Assembly: GCF_014636315.1 (NCBI RefSeq)
Contig: NZ_BMED01000002.1
Coordinates: 806,001 to 870,000 of the forward strand
Source: Parundibacterium terreum
GTDB lineage: Bacteria > Pseudomonadota > Gammaproteobacteria > Burkholderiales > Burkholderiaceae_D
Length of the DNA: 64,000 nt
Reading direction: 5' to 3'
Shown one piece after another: positions 1 through 8,033 of the stretch. The notes under the pieces are model-generated. The model made no database searches. It saw nothing but the letters and a program-made list of their open reading frames with translations, and was not told the origin of the DNA. Every line of letters begins with the position of its first letter. Position 1 is the stretch's first letter. The translations under genes and the position numbers were made by a program.

Positions 1-1344
1 CCGAACCAGGTGAATAACGTACTGTGCTTCCCTTACATCTTCCGCGGCGCGCTGGATTGCGGTGCAACCACCATCACGCGTGAAATGGAAATCGCCGTTG
101 TCCACGCGATTGCCGAGCTGGCACAGGCAGAACAATCCGATATCGTGGCTTCCGCCTACGGCATCAGCAACCTGTCCTTCGGCCCTGAATACCTGATACC
201 CAAGCCTTTCGATCCGCGCCTGATGATCAAGATCGCGCCGGCAGTGGCAAAGGCCGCTGAAGAGTCCGGCGTGGCGGCACGTCCTATCCAGGACATGCAA
301 GCCTATATCGACCGCCTGCAACAGTTTGTGTACCACAGCGGCACCTTCATGAAGCCGCTGTTCCAGGTGGCCAAGAAGGCAGAAGCCGGCCGCAAGCGCA
401 TCGTCTATGCAGAAGGCGAAGAAGAACGCGTTTTGCGCGCAGTACAGGTGGTCGTGGATGAAAACCTGGCCAAGCCTATCCTGGTGGGCCGTCCGAATAT
501 TCTGGACCAACGCATCGCCAAGTTTGGCTTGCGCCTGCGCGCCGGCATCGATTTTGAAGTGATCAATCCTGAGCATGATGACCGCTATCGCGATTACTGG
601 CAGACGTATTACGACATGACCTGCCGCCAGGGCAATACGCAGGAATACGCCAAGCTGGAAATGCGCCGCCGCCACTCGCTGATCGGTGCGATGATGATCC
701 ACAAGGGCGATGCGGACGGCATGATCTGCGGCACCTTCGGCACCACCGGCCTGCACCTGAACTACATCAACCAGGTATTGGGCAAGCGCAATGGCGTCAA
801 CGTCTATGCGGCAATGAATGCACTGATCCTGCCGGACCGCCAGGTTGTCATTGTCGATACCCACGTCAACGAAAACCCGTCTGCCGAACAGATCGCTGAA
901 ATCACCATCCTTGCTGCGGAAGAAATGCGCCGCTTCGGCATCCTGCCGCGCGCTGCCTTGCTGTCGCATTCCAACTTTGGTTCCAGCAACAGCGAATCCG
1001 CACAAAAAATGCGCGCCGCACTGGCAATCATACAGCGCGATGCGCCGGATCTGGAAGTGGACGGCGAAATGCATGGCGATTCAGCAATGGACGCCGCCTT
1101 CCGCAAGAAGATGATGCCATGCACCACCTTGACCGGCGAAGCCAACCTGCTGGTGATGCCGAACATCGATGCTGCCAATATCTCCTACAACCTGCTGAAA
1201 ACCACCGCCGGCCACAACATCGCCATCGGTCCTATCCTGCTGGGTTGCGCCAAGCCTGTACATATCCTGACGCCGTCGGCAACCGTACGCCGTATCGTCA
1301 ACATGACAGCATTGTGCGTGGTGGATGCGGTAGCACAGCGTTAA
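1..1344 (+). CDS. maeB: NADP-dependent malic enzyme, C-terminal part (5' end outside window)
   Basis: The reading frame is open from the first base, so the gene starts upstream of the window; the GTG at position 10 is internal. The visible 447 residues begin in the NAD(P)-binding half of malic enzyme (NNVLCFPYIFRGALDCGA) and continue from about residue 110 into the phosphotransacetylase-like domain found at the C terminus of MaeB-type enzymes (KRIVYAEGEEERVLRA; GMICGTFGTTGLHLNYI). MaeB decarboxylates malate to pyruvate and supplies NADPH; the PTA-like domain of the family is regulatory rather than catalytic. A strong terminator follows the stop. The call is firm; only the missing start limits it. 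Confidence 0.95.
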   Translation, partial: PNQVNNVLCFPYIFRGALDCGATTITREMEIAVVHAIAELAQAEQSDIVASAYGISNLSFGPEYLIPKPFDPRLMIKIAPAVAKAAEESGVAARPIQDMQAYIDRLQQFVYHSGTFMKPLFQVAKKAEAGRKRIVYAEGEEERVLRAVQVVVDENLAKPILVGRPNILDQRIAKFGLRLRAGIDFEVINPEHDDRYRDYWQTYYDMTCRQGNTQEYAKLEMRRRHSLIGAMMIHKGDADGMICGTFGTTGLHLNYINQVLGKRNGVNVYAAMNALILPDRQVVIVDTHVNENPSAEQIAEITILAAEEMRRFGILPRAALLSHSNFGSSNSESAQKMRAALAIIQRDAPDLEVDGEMHGDSAMDAAFRKKMMPCTTLTGEANLLVMPNIDAANISYNLLKTTAGHNIAIGPILLGCAKPVHILTPSATVRRIVNMTALCVVDAVAQR

Positions 1345-1390
1345 TCTACATCAGTAACATCCGCTCCCCGGCCAAACGGGGAGCAAAAGA

Positions 1391-1427
1391 AAAGCCGAAT
1401 CTCCTTTACAGGAGTTCGGCTTTTTTA
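1391..1427 (+). terminator. Rho-independent terminator after maeB
   Basis: A 12-bp stem with one mismatch (AGCCGAAtCTCC / GGAGtTCGGCT) closes a 6-nt loop and runs into TTTTTT. It lies about 50 nt after the maeB stop. Confidence 0.85.
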
Positions 1428-1484
1428 TTCATCGCATGTGTTCACCGTCTGCCTGCTACCTATCCTCCGCAGGCGAAATCCATC

Positions 1485-1811
1485 CTACACCTGTGGCGTT
1501 GATCTTCCCGGCGCGGCTTGAAGCAGCGACCGGCTGCCCTTCCCAAATTGGCGGCCAGTATCATCCTGCCTGCCAACATTGGCAGGCGCTGCAAATGATC
1601 CGGCTCCCGGCGTCGGAGCGGCAATGGCGCTCGTCAAATGGATGGACAAGAACAGAAACAGGCAAACCATCTTGGATGCTTCCAGCATTTCCGCAAAAGG
1701 AAAACGGCCCATCGTGACTTCGGTAAGCGGCTCCTCGCCGGCATATTGCGAGAGGCGATCTCTATACACCGAACGAAACGATGCCTCCGGCAATAACAAT
1801 AGTAAAGTCAT
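1485..1811 (-). CDS. Doubtful small ORF downstream of the chemotaxis receptor
   Basis: A 108-residue frame starts at an ATG with GGAG about 8 nt upstream, 46 nt after the stop of the chemotaxis receptor on the same strand. It has one hydrophobic stretch (MVCLFLFLSIHLTSAIAA, near residues 48-65) followed by a Pro/Ala/Gly-rich tail. I recognise no family. A plus-strand frame of similar length overlaps it, so this may be non-coding DNA. It is otherwise the only candidate between maeB and the receptor. Confidence 0.25.
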   Translation of the reverse strand: MTLLLLLPEASFRSVYRDRLSQYAGEEPLTEVTMGRFPFAEMLEASKMVCLFLFLSIHLTSAIAAPTPGAGSFAAPANVGRQDDTGRQFGKGSRSLLQAAPGRSTPQV

Positions 1812-1857
1812 GGAAGTGCTCCGCTCAGGCTGGGTGCGATGGCAGTTTTCGGCAAGC

Positions 1858-3921
1858 CTAGATGTTTCGCCTGTTGGCATAAGTGACGGATGAGGGATCA
1901 TTCCTGGCGTCTCCGCCCATCCGCACTTTGCCCACCGGTACCGTCGCAAGAGGCACCAGCCGCGCCATATGCGGCCCGGCTTCCATGTCCTTGATCTTGA
2001 ACGCAGCCACCGCCTGCGCCAGCTTCACTGCCTGGTCATGCATGCTCTCCGCAGCCGCCGCAGCTTCCTCTACCAAGGCCGCATTCTGCTGCGTGATTTC
2101 ATCCATCTGGCCCAGCGCATCGTTCACCTGCTCTATACCTGAACGCTGCTCGGCACTGGCGCTGGTGATTTCTTCCATCGTATCGGTGACCGACTGGATG
2201 GAGCTGACTATCTGGTTCATGGTTTCGCCGGCCATCTGCACCTGCTTGCTGCCTATGCTGACCTGTTCTACCGAAGCCGTGATCAGGGTCTTGATTTCCT
2301 TGGCGGCCGACGCCGAGCGCTGCGCCAGGTTGCGCACTTCAGTCGCAACCACCGCAAAGCCCCTGCCCTGCTCACCGGCGCGCGCCGCTTCAACAGCCGC
2401 ATTCAAGGCAAGGATATTGGTCTGGAAGGCTATCCCGTCAATCACACCGATGATATCGCTGATCTTCTTGGAAGATTGCTGTATCGCGCCCATCGTGTCG
2501 ATCACGCGCCCGACCGCAATGCCGCCATCGCGCGCCACTGCGGCAGCGGAAAGCGCATTTTGATTTGCATGCTCGGCGCCGGTAGCGTTTTGCTTGACCG
2601 CGCCCGTCAGCTCTTCCATCGAAGCCGAGGTTTCTTCCAAAGAGCTGGCCTGCTGTTCCGTCCTGGATGACAGGTCTGCATTACCTTGGGCAATCTCGCT
2701 GGAAGCGGTAGCGATCGTTTCAGTGCCGCTGCGTATTTCGGAAACAAGCTGCGCCAGGCCGGCATTCATGCCGCCGAAGGCATTCAGCAACTGGGCGATC
2801 TCATCCTTGCCGTGCGAGGAAATATCGGTGCTCAGGTCACCTGCAGCCGCCCTGCTGACTGCATTGCTCAATTGTTTTACTTCACCAGAAAACGACACAT
2901 AGAAACCGGCCAGCAAATATCCGGCCACCAGCAGGATGACAACAATCACGGCCAGCACCACATTGCGGCGCACCAGATCGCGCTGTATGCGCTTATCCAG
3001 CGTGGCATTCAATAACTCAGCGGACGCATTTGCAAACGCATACAGGCCGTCTATATTCTTGCTGCCGGCAGCAAGAAATTCCGTGCCCGAGGTCTGGTCC
3101 ACGGTACTCAGGATTTCGCTTTTGGTGCGCTCCAGGAAGGCCAGCCCGGCGGGGATCACCGGCATCTGCGATTCCAGCCTGGCCTTGAAGCCTGGGTTCT
3201 CCCTGTACATGGCTTCCATCTGGCCGGGAATGCGCGCCAGATCGCGCTTGGCCAGCATCACGTCCGCGCTGATCAGCAGATCTTCGTTCGGCTCCAGCAG
3301 GCCGGTATCGATATAGGCCGCACCGCGCGCGGCGATATCCGATATGCCCTCCGCCAGTTCAGGCAGGGTTTTGGCGAAAAGACCGATCAGGTAATAGGTG
3401 TCGACTTCCGGATCCAATGTCAGGTTGGAGCGGTCGGCTATCTGCGTGTTCAGCTTGTAGAGCTGGGTCACCAGCGCTGAATGATCGGCGTAGCTATCCT
3501 TGCCTTTTGCCGTCGGCAGTTTTTGAACGATGCTTGCCCAGGCCTGTTTGGCCTCGTTGAAAGGCGCGGCCAGACCCATGCTGGCGTGGGCCTGCTGCAG
3601 CTTGTCCAATGCGGTAAAGCTGGCGGTGATTTTTTCCTGCGCCTTGGCCGCAGCATCCTTGGCCGGCGCATTGCCCGCCAGTGCAAGATGGCGCAAGGCG
3701 CGATGCTGCTGAACTTGCTTTAGCAGGTCTTGCGCCAGGCGCAGTTGCTGCACGCCGGCTTGTTCTTGCTCGGCGAAGGAAATGGATTTATTCAGCTCGC
3801 TGATCAGCAAACCGGTGACCAGCACTGCCGGCACGGAAAACAATACAGCGACGATCAGGAATTTAGGAAAGAGGCGCAGGCGCTGCATCAGCGCGATGGC
3901 GGGATTTAAAACGAATTGCAT
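1858..3921 (-). CDS. Methyl-accepting chemotaxis protein
   Basis: A 687-residue inner-membrane chemoreceptor. A first membrane segment (about residues 17-39) is followed by a roughly 280-residue periplasmic, mostly helical sensor region. A second membrane helix lies near residues 322-346, then a HAMP linker and the long MA coiled coil. The signalling hairpin is unmistakable ([38 protein letters not shown]). The C terminus lacks an NWETF-type CheR-docking pentapeptide. No che genes are nearby, so it is an orphan receptor feeding a system encoded elsewhere. The ligand cannot be told from sequence. The ATG start has GGAG 5 nt upstream. Confidence 0.95.
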   Translation of the reverse strand: MQFVLNPAIALMQRLRLFPKFLIVAVLFSVPAVLVTGLLISELNKSISFAEQEQAGVQQLRLAQDLLKQVQQHRALRHLALAGNAPAKDAAAKAQEKITASFTALDKLQQAHASMGLAAPFNEAKQAWASIVQKLPTAKGKDSYADHSALVTQLYKLNTQIADRSNLTLDPEVDTYYLIGLFAKTLPELAEGISDIAARGAAYIDTGLLEPNEDLLISADVMLAKRDLARIPGQMEAMYRENPGFKARLESQMPVIPAGLAFLERTKSEILSTVDQTSGTEFLAAGSKNIDGLYAFANASAELLNATLDKRIQRDLVRRNVVLAVIVVILLVAGYLLAGFYVSFSGEVKQLSNAVSRAAAGDLSTDISSHGKDEIAQLLNAFGGMNAGLAQLVSEIRSGTETIATASSEIAQGNADLSSRTEQQASSLEETSASMEELTGAVKQNATGAEHANQNALSAAAVARDGGIAVGRVIDTMGAIQQSSKKISDIIGVIDGIAFQTNILALNAAVEAARAGEQGRGFAVVATEVRNLAQRSASAAKEIKTLITASVEQVSIGSKQVQMAGETMNQIVSSIQSVTDTMEEITSASAEQRSGIEQVNDALGQMDEITQQNAALVEEAAAAAESMHDQAVKLAQAVAAFKIKDMEAGPHMARLVPLATVPVGKVRMGGDARNDPSSVTYANRRNI

Positions 3922-4279
3922 GAAAACTCCAGTGACTCATTGCTCACTTCAACAACGAAGATGAGCTATTGCATTGCAGCAATAATGCACCCGGAATGTG
4001 ACATAGCTATGAAAATAATATCTGGAAGGCGATAGTATTATTTAATGAAGTGCGGAATTTGGTCGCCTTGTTGCCACCCCGTATAGCCTCTTCAACAAGC
4101 GCACAAGCGCGCATAAAAAAACGCCCGAAAGCTTGTGGCCTTCGAGCGTGAATCCAAATACCTTAGGAGCAATGGAGAGAGTAGCCCGGATTATGCCCGC
4201 TCCTTGTTACACGGTAATTACAATCGACACTTTTATTGATGCCGCAAGAATTCACATAATCATATTGTACAAAAGACTC
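3922..4279. other. Intergenic region upstream of the chemoreceptor
   Basis: It holds the presumed receptor promoter region (AT-rich around 3980-4050) and one minus-strand terminator. No convincing gene is visible. Confidence 0.5.
4114..4149 (-). terminator. Terminator on the minus strand
   Basis: Read on the minus strand, CGCTCGAAGGC pairs imperfectly with GCTTTCGGGCG and is followed by a run of Ts. It lies 130 nt beyond the small membrane protein gene that ends at 4280 and probably ends that transcript. Confidence 0.65.
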
Positions 4280-4543
4280 TTATCTGCGAATCAGATAGTT
4301 AGGCCAAAACACTGCCCACCACAAGGTCTTCAAGCCGCCGACCACATCAATGCGCCCCATGTCGGGAATCGGAAACGGCATGTTCTTGGCCCGCATCACA
4401 AACAGGCCGATATTGCACCAGATGACTACGTAGATTTGCACATGCGTGTCAAAGAAAAAATCGCACAGCACAGGCGCGAACAGCACCAGGCCGTAGGCCA
4501 AAGTCATGGCGATCAGGTGGCAGACGAGGTTTTTCAATTTCAT
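4280..4543 (-). CDS. Small membrane protein of unknown function
   Basis: 87 residues with at least two hydrophobic helices (LIAMTLAYGLVLFAPVLCDF and IYVVIWCNIGLFVM) and a basic C terminus ending in RR. Aromatic residues are frequent near the end (LWWAVFWPNY). I do not recognise a named family. It stands alone between a terminator and the divergent exported protein at 4764. Confidence 0.6.
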   Translation of the reverse strand: MKLKNLVCHLIAMTLAYGLVLFAPVLCDFFFDTHVQIYVVIWCNIGLFVMRAKNMPFPIPDMGRIDVVGGLKTLWWAVFWPNYLIRR

Positions 4544-4763
4544 GGCGATAACTTAGCAAGCTGGATATAAAAACCGGCGAAAACAGTGCGACGGAATGTC
4601 CGCAGCTTAGCGCGATGCAGGCAAAAAATTTGCAAAGAAACGGGTGGCGGACGTAAACAGAAAGTAAAAATTGGAGGCTGCCCTACTTGCCGAAAAAACC
4701 AATAACGGTTACTTTGCAAAATTGTCAGACATTTCAAAAGAGATAAGGAACCGGCCCACCTTG

Positions 4764-5729
4764 ATGAATATTGCCTCGCGCCCCCTGCGCGCACTGCGCT
4801 CATTCTTCGCCGCCGGCATCACGGCGCTGCTCTTCTCCAGCGCCAGCGCTGCAGACACCTCTCTATTCGATACTTGGCACTGGGACCTCAGTGCCGCTGA
4901 ACTGCAGGCAAAGTTGGTGCCCGAAGATACGAAGGAACTAGTGCGCACGCTGAAGGACACCAGATCCGTGGCGGAAGCTGCAGCCGCCATGCTGTCCGAG
5001 CCCGGCATCAACCAGGCGGCGATGATACGGTTTAACACCGGCTGGCAGACAGTCTGGGTCATGTATCGTACCGAGCAGAAATTTGTGCTGGCCGAGCTGG
5101 CCATTTCTCCTTATGGCGGCAACGCGGTCGCAAGCACGAGCATCAGTTACAGGGAGCTTAGCCAGGAACAGTGGACGCCGCTGTTCAAGCGATTTGCCAG
5201 CCATACCCAGCTTGCGCCGACCAAGGCACTGGCTGAAGGAACAAGGATGCTGCCGGGCCGCTTCTGGCCGCGCGGCTATGCCGGTGTAGTGGATACGATG
5301 GAGGCTGGCCGTTCGCGCAGCTATCTGCTGGCGACAGAAGACGTCAGCCAACTTCACATCCGCAACCCCATCGATGAGCTGCTGTGCACCACGCTGTTCG
5401 CCGGCATGCATTGCCGGGCCGGTGCAGAAGTGAAGGACGGCTGGGTCAAGGCATCGCTCGCGGAATTGATCAAACAACCTCCCGTACCTTCGCAGCAACT
5501 CGCCATCGAGCTATGCTCCGCCGTGCAGGATGAGAAATGGGATATCGCGCAAGAAAAACTGGATGCCGGCGCAAAGCTGGATGCCTATCTGGGCAATGGC
5601 GCGACCTGCGAAAGCCGCACCAGGGCCAGGAACAAGCTGCCGCAAATGACATGGCTGACCAGCCGCGGCGCACTACCTTTTCAGCCTGACCTGCTGGGCC
5701 GCACCATCACCAAGGCCTGCAACTGCTGA
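4764..5729 (+). CDS. Exported protein of unknown function
   Basis: 321 residues starting with a typical signal peptide (ALRSFFAAGITALLFSSASA, then AADTS). The ATG at 4764 was preferred to an upstream in-frame start at 4671 because it places the signal peptide at the N terminus; AAGGA lies 14 nt upstream. The mature part has four or five cysteines toward the C terminus, the last two residues being N-C, which suggests disulphides in the periplasm. I recognise no enzymatic motif. Spacing to the next gene is 52 nt. Confidence 0.65.
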   Translation: MNIASRPLRALRSFFAAGITALLFSSASAADTSLFDTWHWDLSAAELQAKLVPEDTKELVRTLKDTRSVAEAAAAMLSEPGINQAAMIRFNTGWQTVWVMYRTEQKFVLAELAISPYGGNAVASTSISYRELSQEQWTPLFKRFASHTQLAPTKALAEGTRMLPGRFWPRGYAGVVDTMEAGRSRSYLLATEDVSQLHIRNPIDELLCTTLFAGMHCRAGAEVKDGWVKASLAELIKQPPVPSQQLAIELCSAVQDEKWDIAQEKLDAGAKLDAYLGNGATCESRTRARNKLPQMTWLTSRGALPFQPDLLGRTITKACNC

Positions 5730-5781
5730 TACGCCGCCCGGCAAGCGACCCGCAGCACAATACACTCCTGAAAGCGAGCAT

Positions 5782-6219
5782 ATGGAAAGCAGCTATAAAG
5801 TCGCACTGGAAGCAGAACCGGCACCTGCCGACATGCACACCCTGGTCAACGGCCTGACAGAATTCAATGCCATGCAGACCGGCGGGCAAATGCCGGACTA
5901 CCTGCTCGTCAGCGTGCGCGACAGCGCAGGCCAGCTTGCCGGCGGCCTGCTGGGCGCGACCTACCTGGGCTGGCTGCAAATCCAGATCGTCTGGATGCCG
6001 GACAGCCTGCGCGGACAAGGCTATGGGCAAGAGTTGATGGAGGCGGCAGAAAAAGAAGGATTGCGGCGCGGCTGCAACAAGGTGTTTCTGGAAACCTTCA
6101 GTTTCCAGGCCCTGCCCTTTTATGAAAAATGCGGCTACAAGGTCTTCAGCCGGCTGGCAGACTTCCCGCCCGGCGGCGCCAGATATGCGCTGACCAAGGA
6201 TTTACAGCCAGCGGCCTGA
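5782..6219 (+). CDS. GNAT-family N-acetyltransferase
   Basis: 145 residues with the GNAT core: strand-rich centre, the acetyl-CoA loop QGYGQELMEAAEKEG (the R/Q-x-x-G-x-G/A motif) near residues 78-92, and the late motif LPFYEKCGYKVF near 113-124. It would transfer an acetyl group from acetyl-CoA to an unknown amine substrate in the cytoplasm. It sits just upstream of thiL but need not be functionally linked to it. Confidence 0.8.
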   Translation: MESSYKVALEAEPAPADMHTLVNGLTEFNAMQTGGQMPDYLLVSVRDSAGQLAGGLLGATYLGWLQIQIVWMPDSLRGQGYGQELMEAAEKEGLRRGCNKVFLETFSFQALPFYEKCGYKVFSRLADFPPGGARYALTKDLQPAA

Positions 6220-6266
6220 CCTGTTACCCGATACCCGCCGCCAGCAAGCTTCTGTACAATGCTGGC

Positions 6267-7259
6267 ATGCTGTCAGAATTCGATCTCATCAAACAATATT
6301 TCGCCCGCCCTGCTGCTGCCAGGGCACAGGCGGATGCGCGCATAGGCTTGGGCATAGGCGACGACTGCGCACTGCTCAATCCCAGCCCCGGCATGCAGAT
6401 GGCCATTTCCAGCGATATGCTGGTGTCCGGCCGCCATTTTTTCCCTGATGCCGATCCCACGATGCTGGGGCACAAGTGCCTGGCGGTGAACCTGTCCGAC
6501 CTGGCAGCAATGGGCGCCAAGCCGCTGGCATTTACGCTGGCGCTGTCGCTGCCGGAAGCCAAGGCGGAGTGGCTGCAGCCCTTCTCCGCCGGCCTGCTGG
6601 CGCTGGCCGACCAGCACAACTGCACGCTGATAGGCGGCGACACCACCAAGGGGCCGCTGAACATCTGCATCACCATCTTTGGCGAGATACCGCCCGGCCA
6701 GGCCCTGCGGCGCGATGCGGCCCAAGTGGGCGATGATATCTGGGTATCCGGCACGCTGGGCGATGCGCGGCTGGCGCTGGCCGGCTACTGGAAAGAACAT
6801 CCTGAACTGCTGCGCATGGATGAAGCGCAACACCGGCAGGCAGCATTGCGCATGCACCGCCCTACTCCACGCATAGAACTGGGCATCGCATTGCGCGGCA
6901 TTGCCCATGCGGCGCTGGATATTTCCGATGGCCTGATGGGCGATCTGGGGCATATCCTGGAACGCTCCGGCGTGGGCGCCTGCCTGGACGTGGATGCGCT
7001 GCCGGCCGGCCCTATACTGGGCACGCAAATACAGGACATCCGCCGCCGCTATACGCTGGCCGGCGGTGACGACTATGAAATCTGCTTCACCGCCCCGGCA
7101 GCCAAACGCGCCGAAGTGCTGGCCGCCGGTGCCGCCAGCAATACCGCTGTGACCCGCATAGGCAGTATAGAAGCAGGCAGCGCCGTGCGGCTGGTGGATG
7201 CCGGCGGCCAGCCTGTAGAACTGCAATTGCAATCCTTCGATCATTTCACCAGTGCATGA
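6267..7259 (+). CDS. thiL: Thiamine-monophosphate kinase
   Basis: 330 residues. ThiL phosphorylates thiamine monophosphate to thiamine diphosphate with ATP, the last step of the pathway. The family signatures are visible: SEFDLIKQYF at the N terminus, GIGDDCALL, SSDMLVSGRHFF, the metal-binding and nucleotide region VNLSDLAAMGAKP, GGDTTKGP and the late ISDGLMGDLGHI and AGGDDYEICFT. The ATG at 6267 fits the family N terminus; an in-frame start further upstream would overlap the GNAT gene. It is followed within 4 nt by pgpA, the usual betaproteobacterial pairing. Confidence 0.95.
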   Translation: MLSEFDLIKQYFARPAAARAQADARIGLGIGDDCALLNPSPGMQMAISSDMLVSGRHFFPDADPTMLGHKCLAVNLSDLAAMGAKPLAFTLALSLPEAKAEWLQPFSAGLLALADQHNCTLIGGDTTKGPLNICITIFGEIPPGQALRRDAAQVGDDIWVSGTLGDARLALAGYWKEHPELLRMDEAQHRQAALRMHRPTPRIELGIALRGIAHAALDISDGLMGDLGHILERSGVGACLDVDALPAGPILGTQIQDIRRRYTLAGGDDYEICFTAPAAKRAEVLAAGAASNTAVTRIGSIEAGSAVRLVDAGGQPVELQLQSFDHFTSA

Positions 7260-7263
7260 ACCT

Positions 7264-7785
7264 ATGACGACACTAGAACAAGGCCAGACGGCAAAGGTGC
7301 GCCCTACCGCCCGCTTCATGCTGGAACACCCGGCGCACTTCCTGGCCCAGGGCTTCGGCAGCGGCTTGTCGCCCATCATGCCGGGCACCTCCGGCACACT
7401 GTTCGCGTGGCTGGCCTTCAATGTGCTGAGCTCGCGCTGGCCGCAATGGTTCACCGCCTTCAACTGGTCCATCATCATCGTGGTGGGATTCTTTATCGGT
7501 GTATGGGCTTGCCAGGTCACCGGCCGCAATATGGGCGTGGCCGATCACGGCAGCATGGTATGGGATGAGATCATCGCGTTCTGGCTAGTGCTGATCTTTA
7601 TCGTGCCGGCCGATTTTTCCACGCAATGCTGGGCCTTTGTCTGGTTTCGCTTCTTCGACATGGTCAAGCCGCCGCCGATACGCTGGTTCGACCAACACAT
7701 CAAGGGCGGCTTCGGGGTGATGTGGGATGACATCGTGGCCGCGTTTTATACGCTGCTGCTGTTTGCGCTGTGGCGGGTGATTTAA
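7264..7785 (+). CDS. pgpA: Phosphatidylglycerophosphatase A
   Basis: 173 residues. PgpA is an inner-membrane enzyme that dephosphorylates phosphatidylglycerol phosphate to phosphatidylglycerol. Family motifs are visible: FGSGLSPIMPGTSGTLFAW near the N terminus, HGSMVWDEIIAFW, and the C-terminal WFDQHIKGGFGVMWDDIVA with its conserved acidic residues. Several hydrophobic helices are present. An alternative ATG at 7252 would overlap the thiL stop; 7264 was chosen because it gives a family-like N terminus and a 4-nt spacing. Confidence 0.93.
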   Translation: MTTLEQGQTAKVRPTARFMLEHPAHFLAQGFGSGLSPIMPGTSGTLFAWLAFNVLSSRWPQWFTAFNWSIIIVVGFFIGVWACQVTGRNMGVADHGSMVWDEIIAFWLVLIFIVPADFSTQCWAFVWFRFFDMVKPPPIRWFDQHIKGGFGVMWDDIVAAFYTLLLFALWRVI

Positions 7786-7874
7786 AGCACACTGTCTAAT
7801 GCAGCGTATTGAAAAATGCAGTCATCGATGATCGCTGCGCCGCTTATGTCTCTGCAGCTACACCGGACCATATA

Positions 7875-7917
7875 GCCCTCTGAGTCAAGACTAAAAAACT
7901 CTTAACTGCCAGAGGGC
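7875..7917. repeat. Inverted repeat between pgpA and the effector gene
   Basis: GCCCTCTG and CAGAGGGC form perfect 8-bp arms around a 27-nt loop. The region 7786-8033 shows no gene. It may be part of a terminator or a remnant of an insertion boundary. Confidence 0.4.
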
Positions 7918-8033
7918 AGATCACGTTTTTTGACTATCGCTGGATAATCACTGATTGTGAAAAAGCGTGGCCTATCCCAAACCCCTATTCTCAAAAACTT
8001 GCGCAACTTTTCCATGAAGGCCCTTAGCTTTTC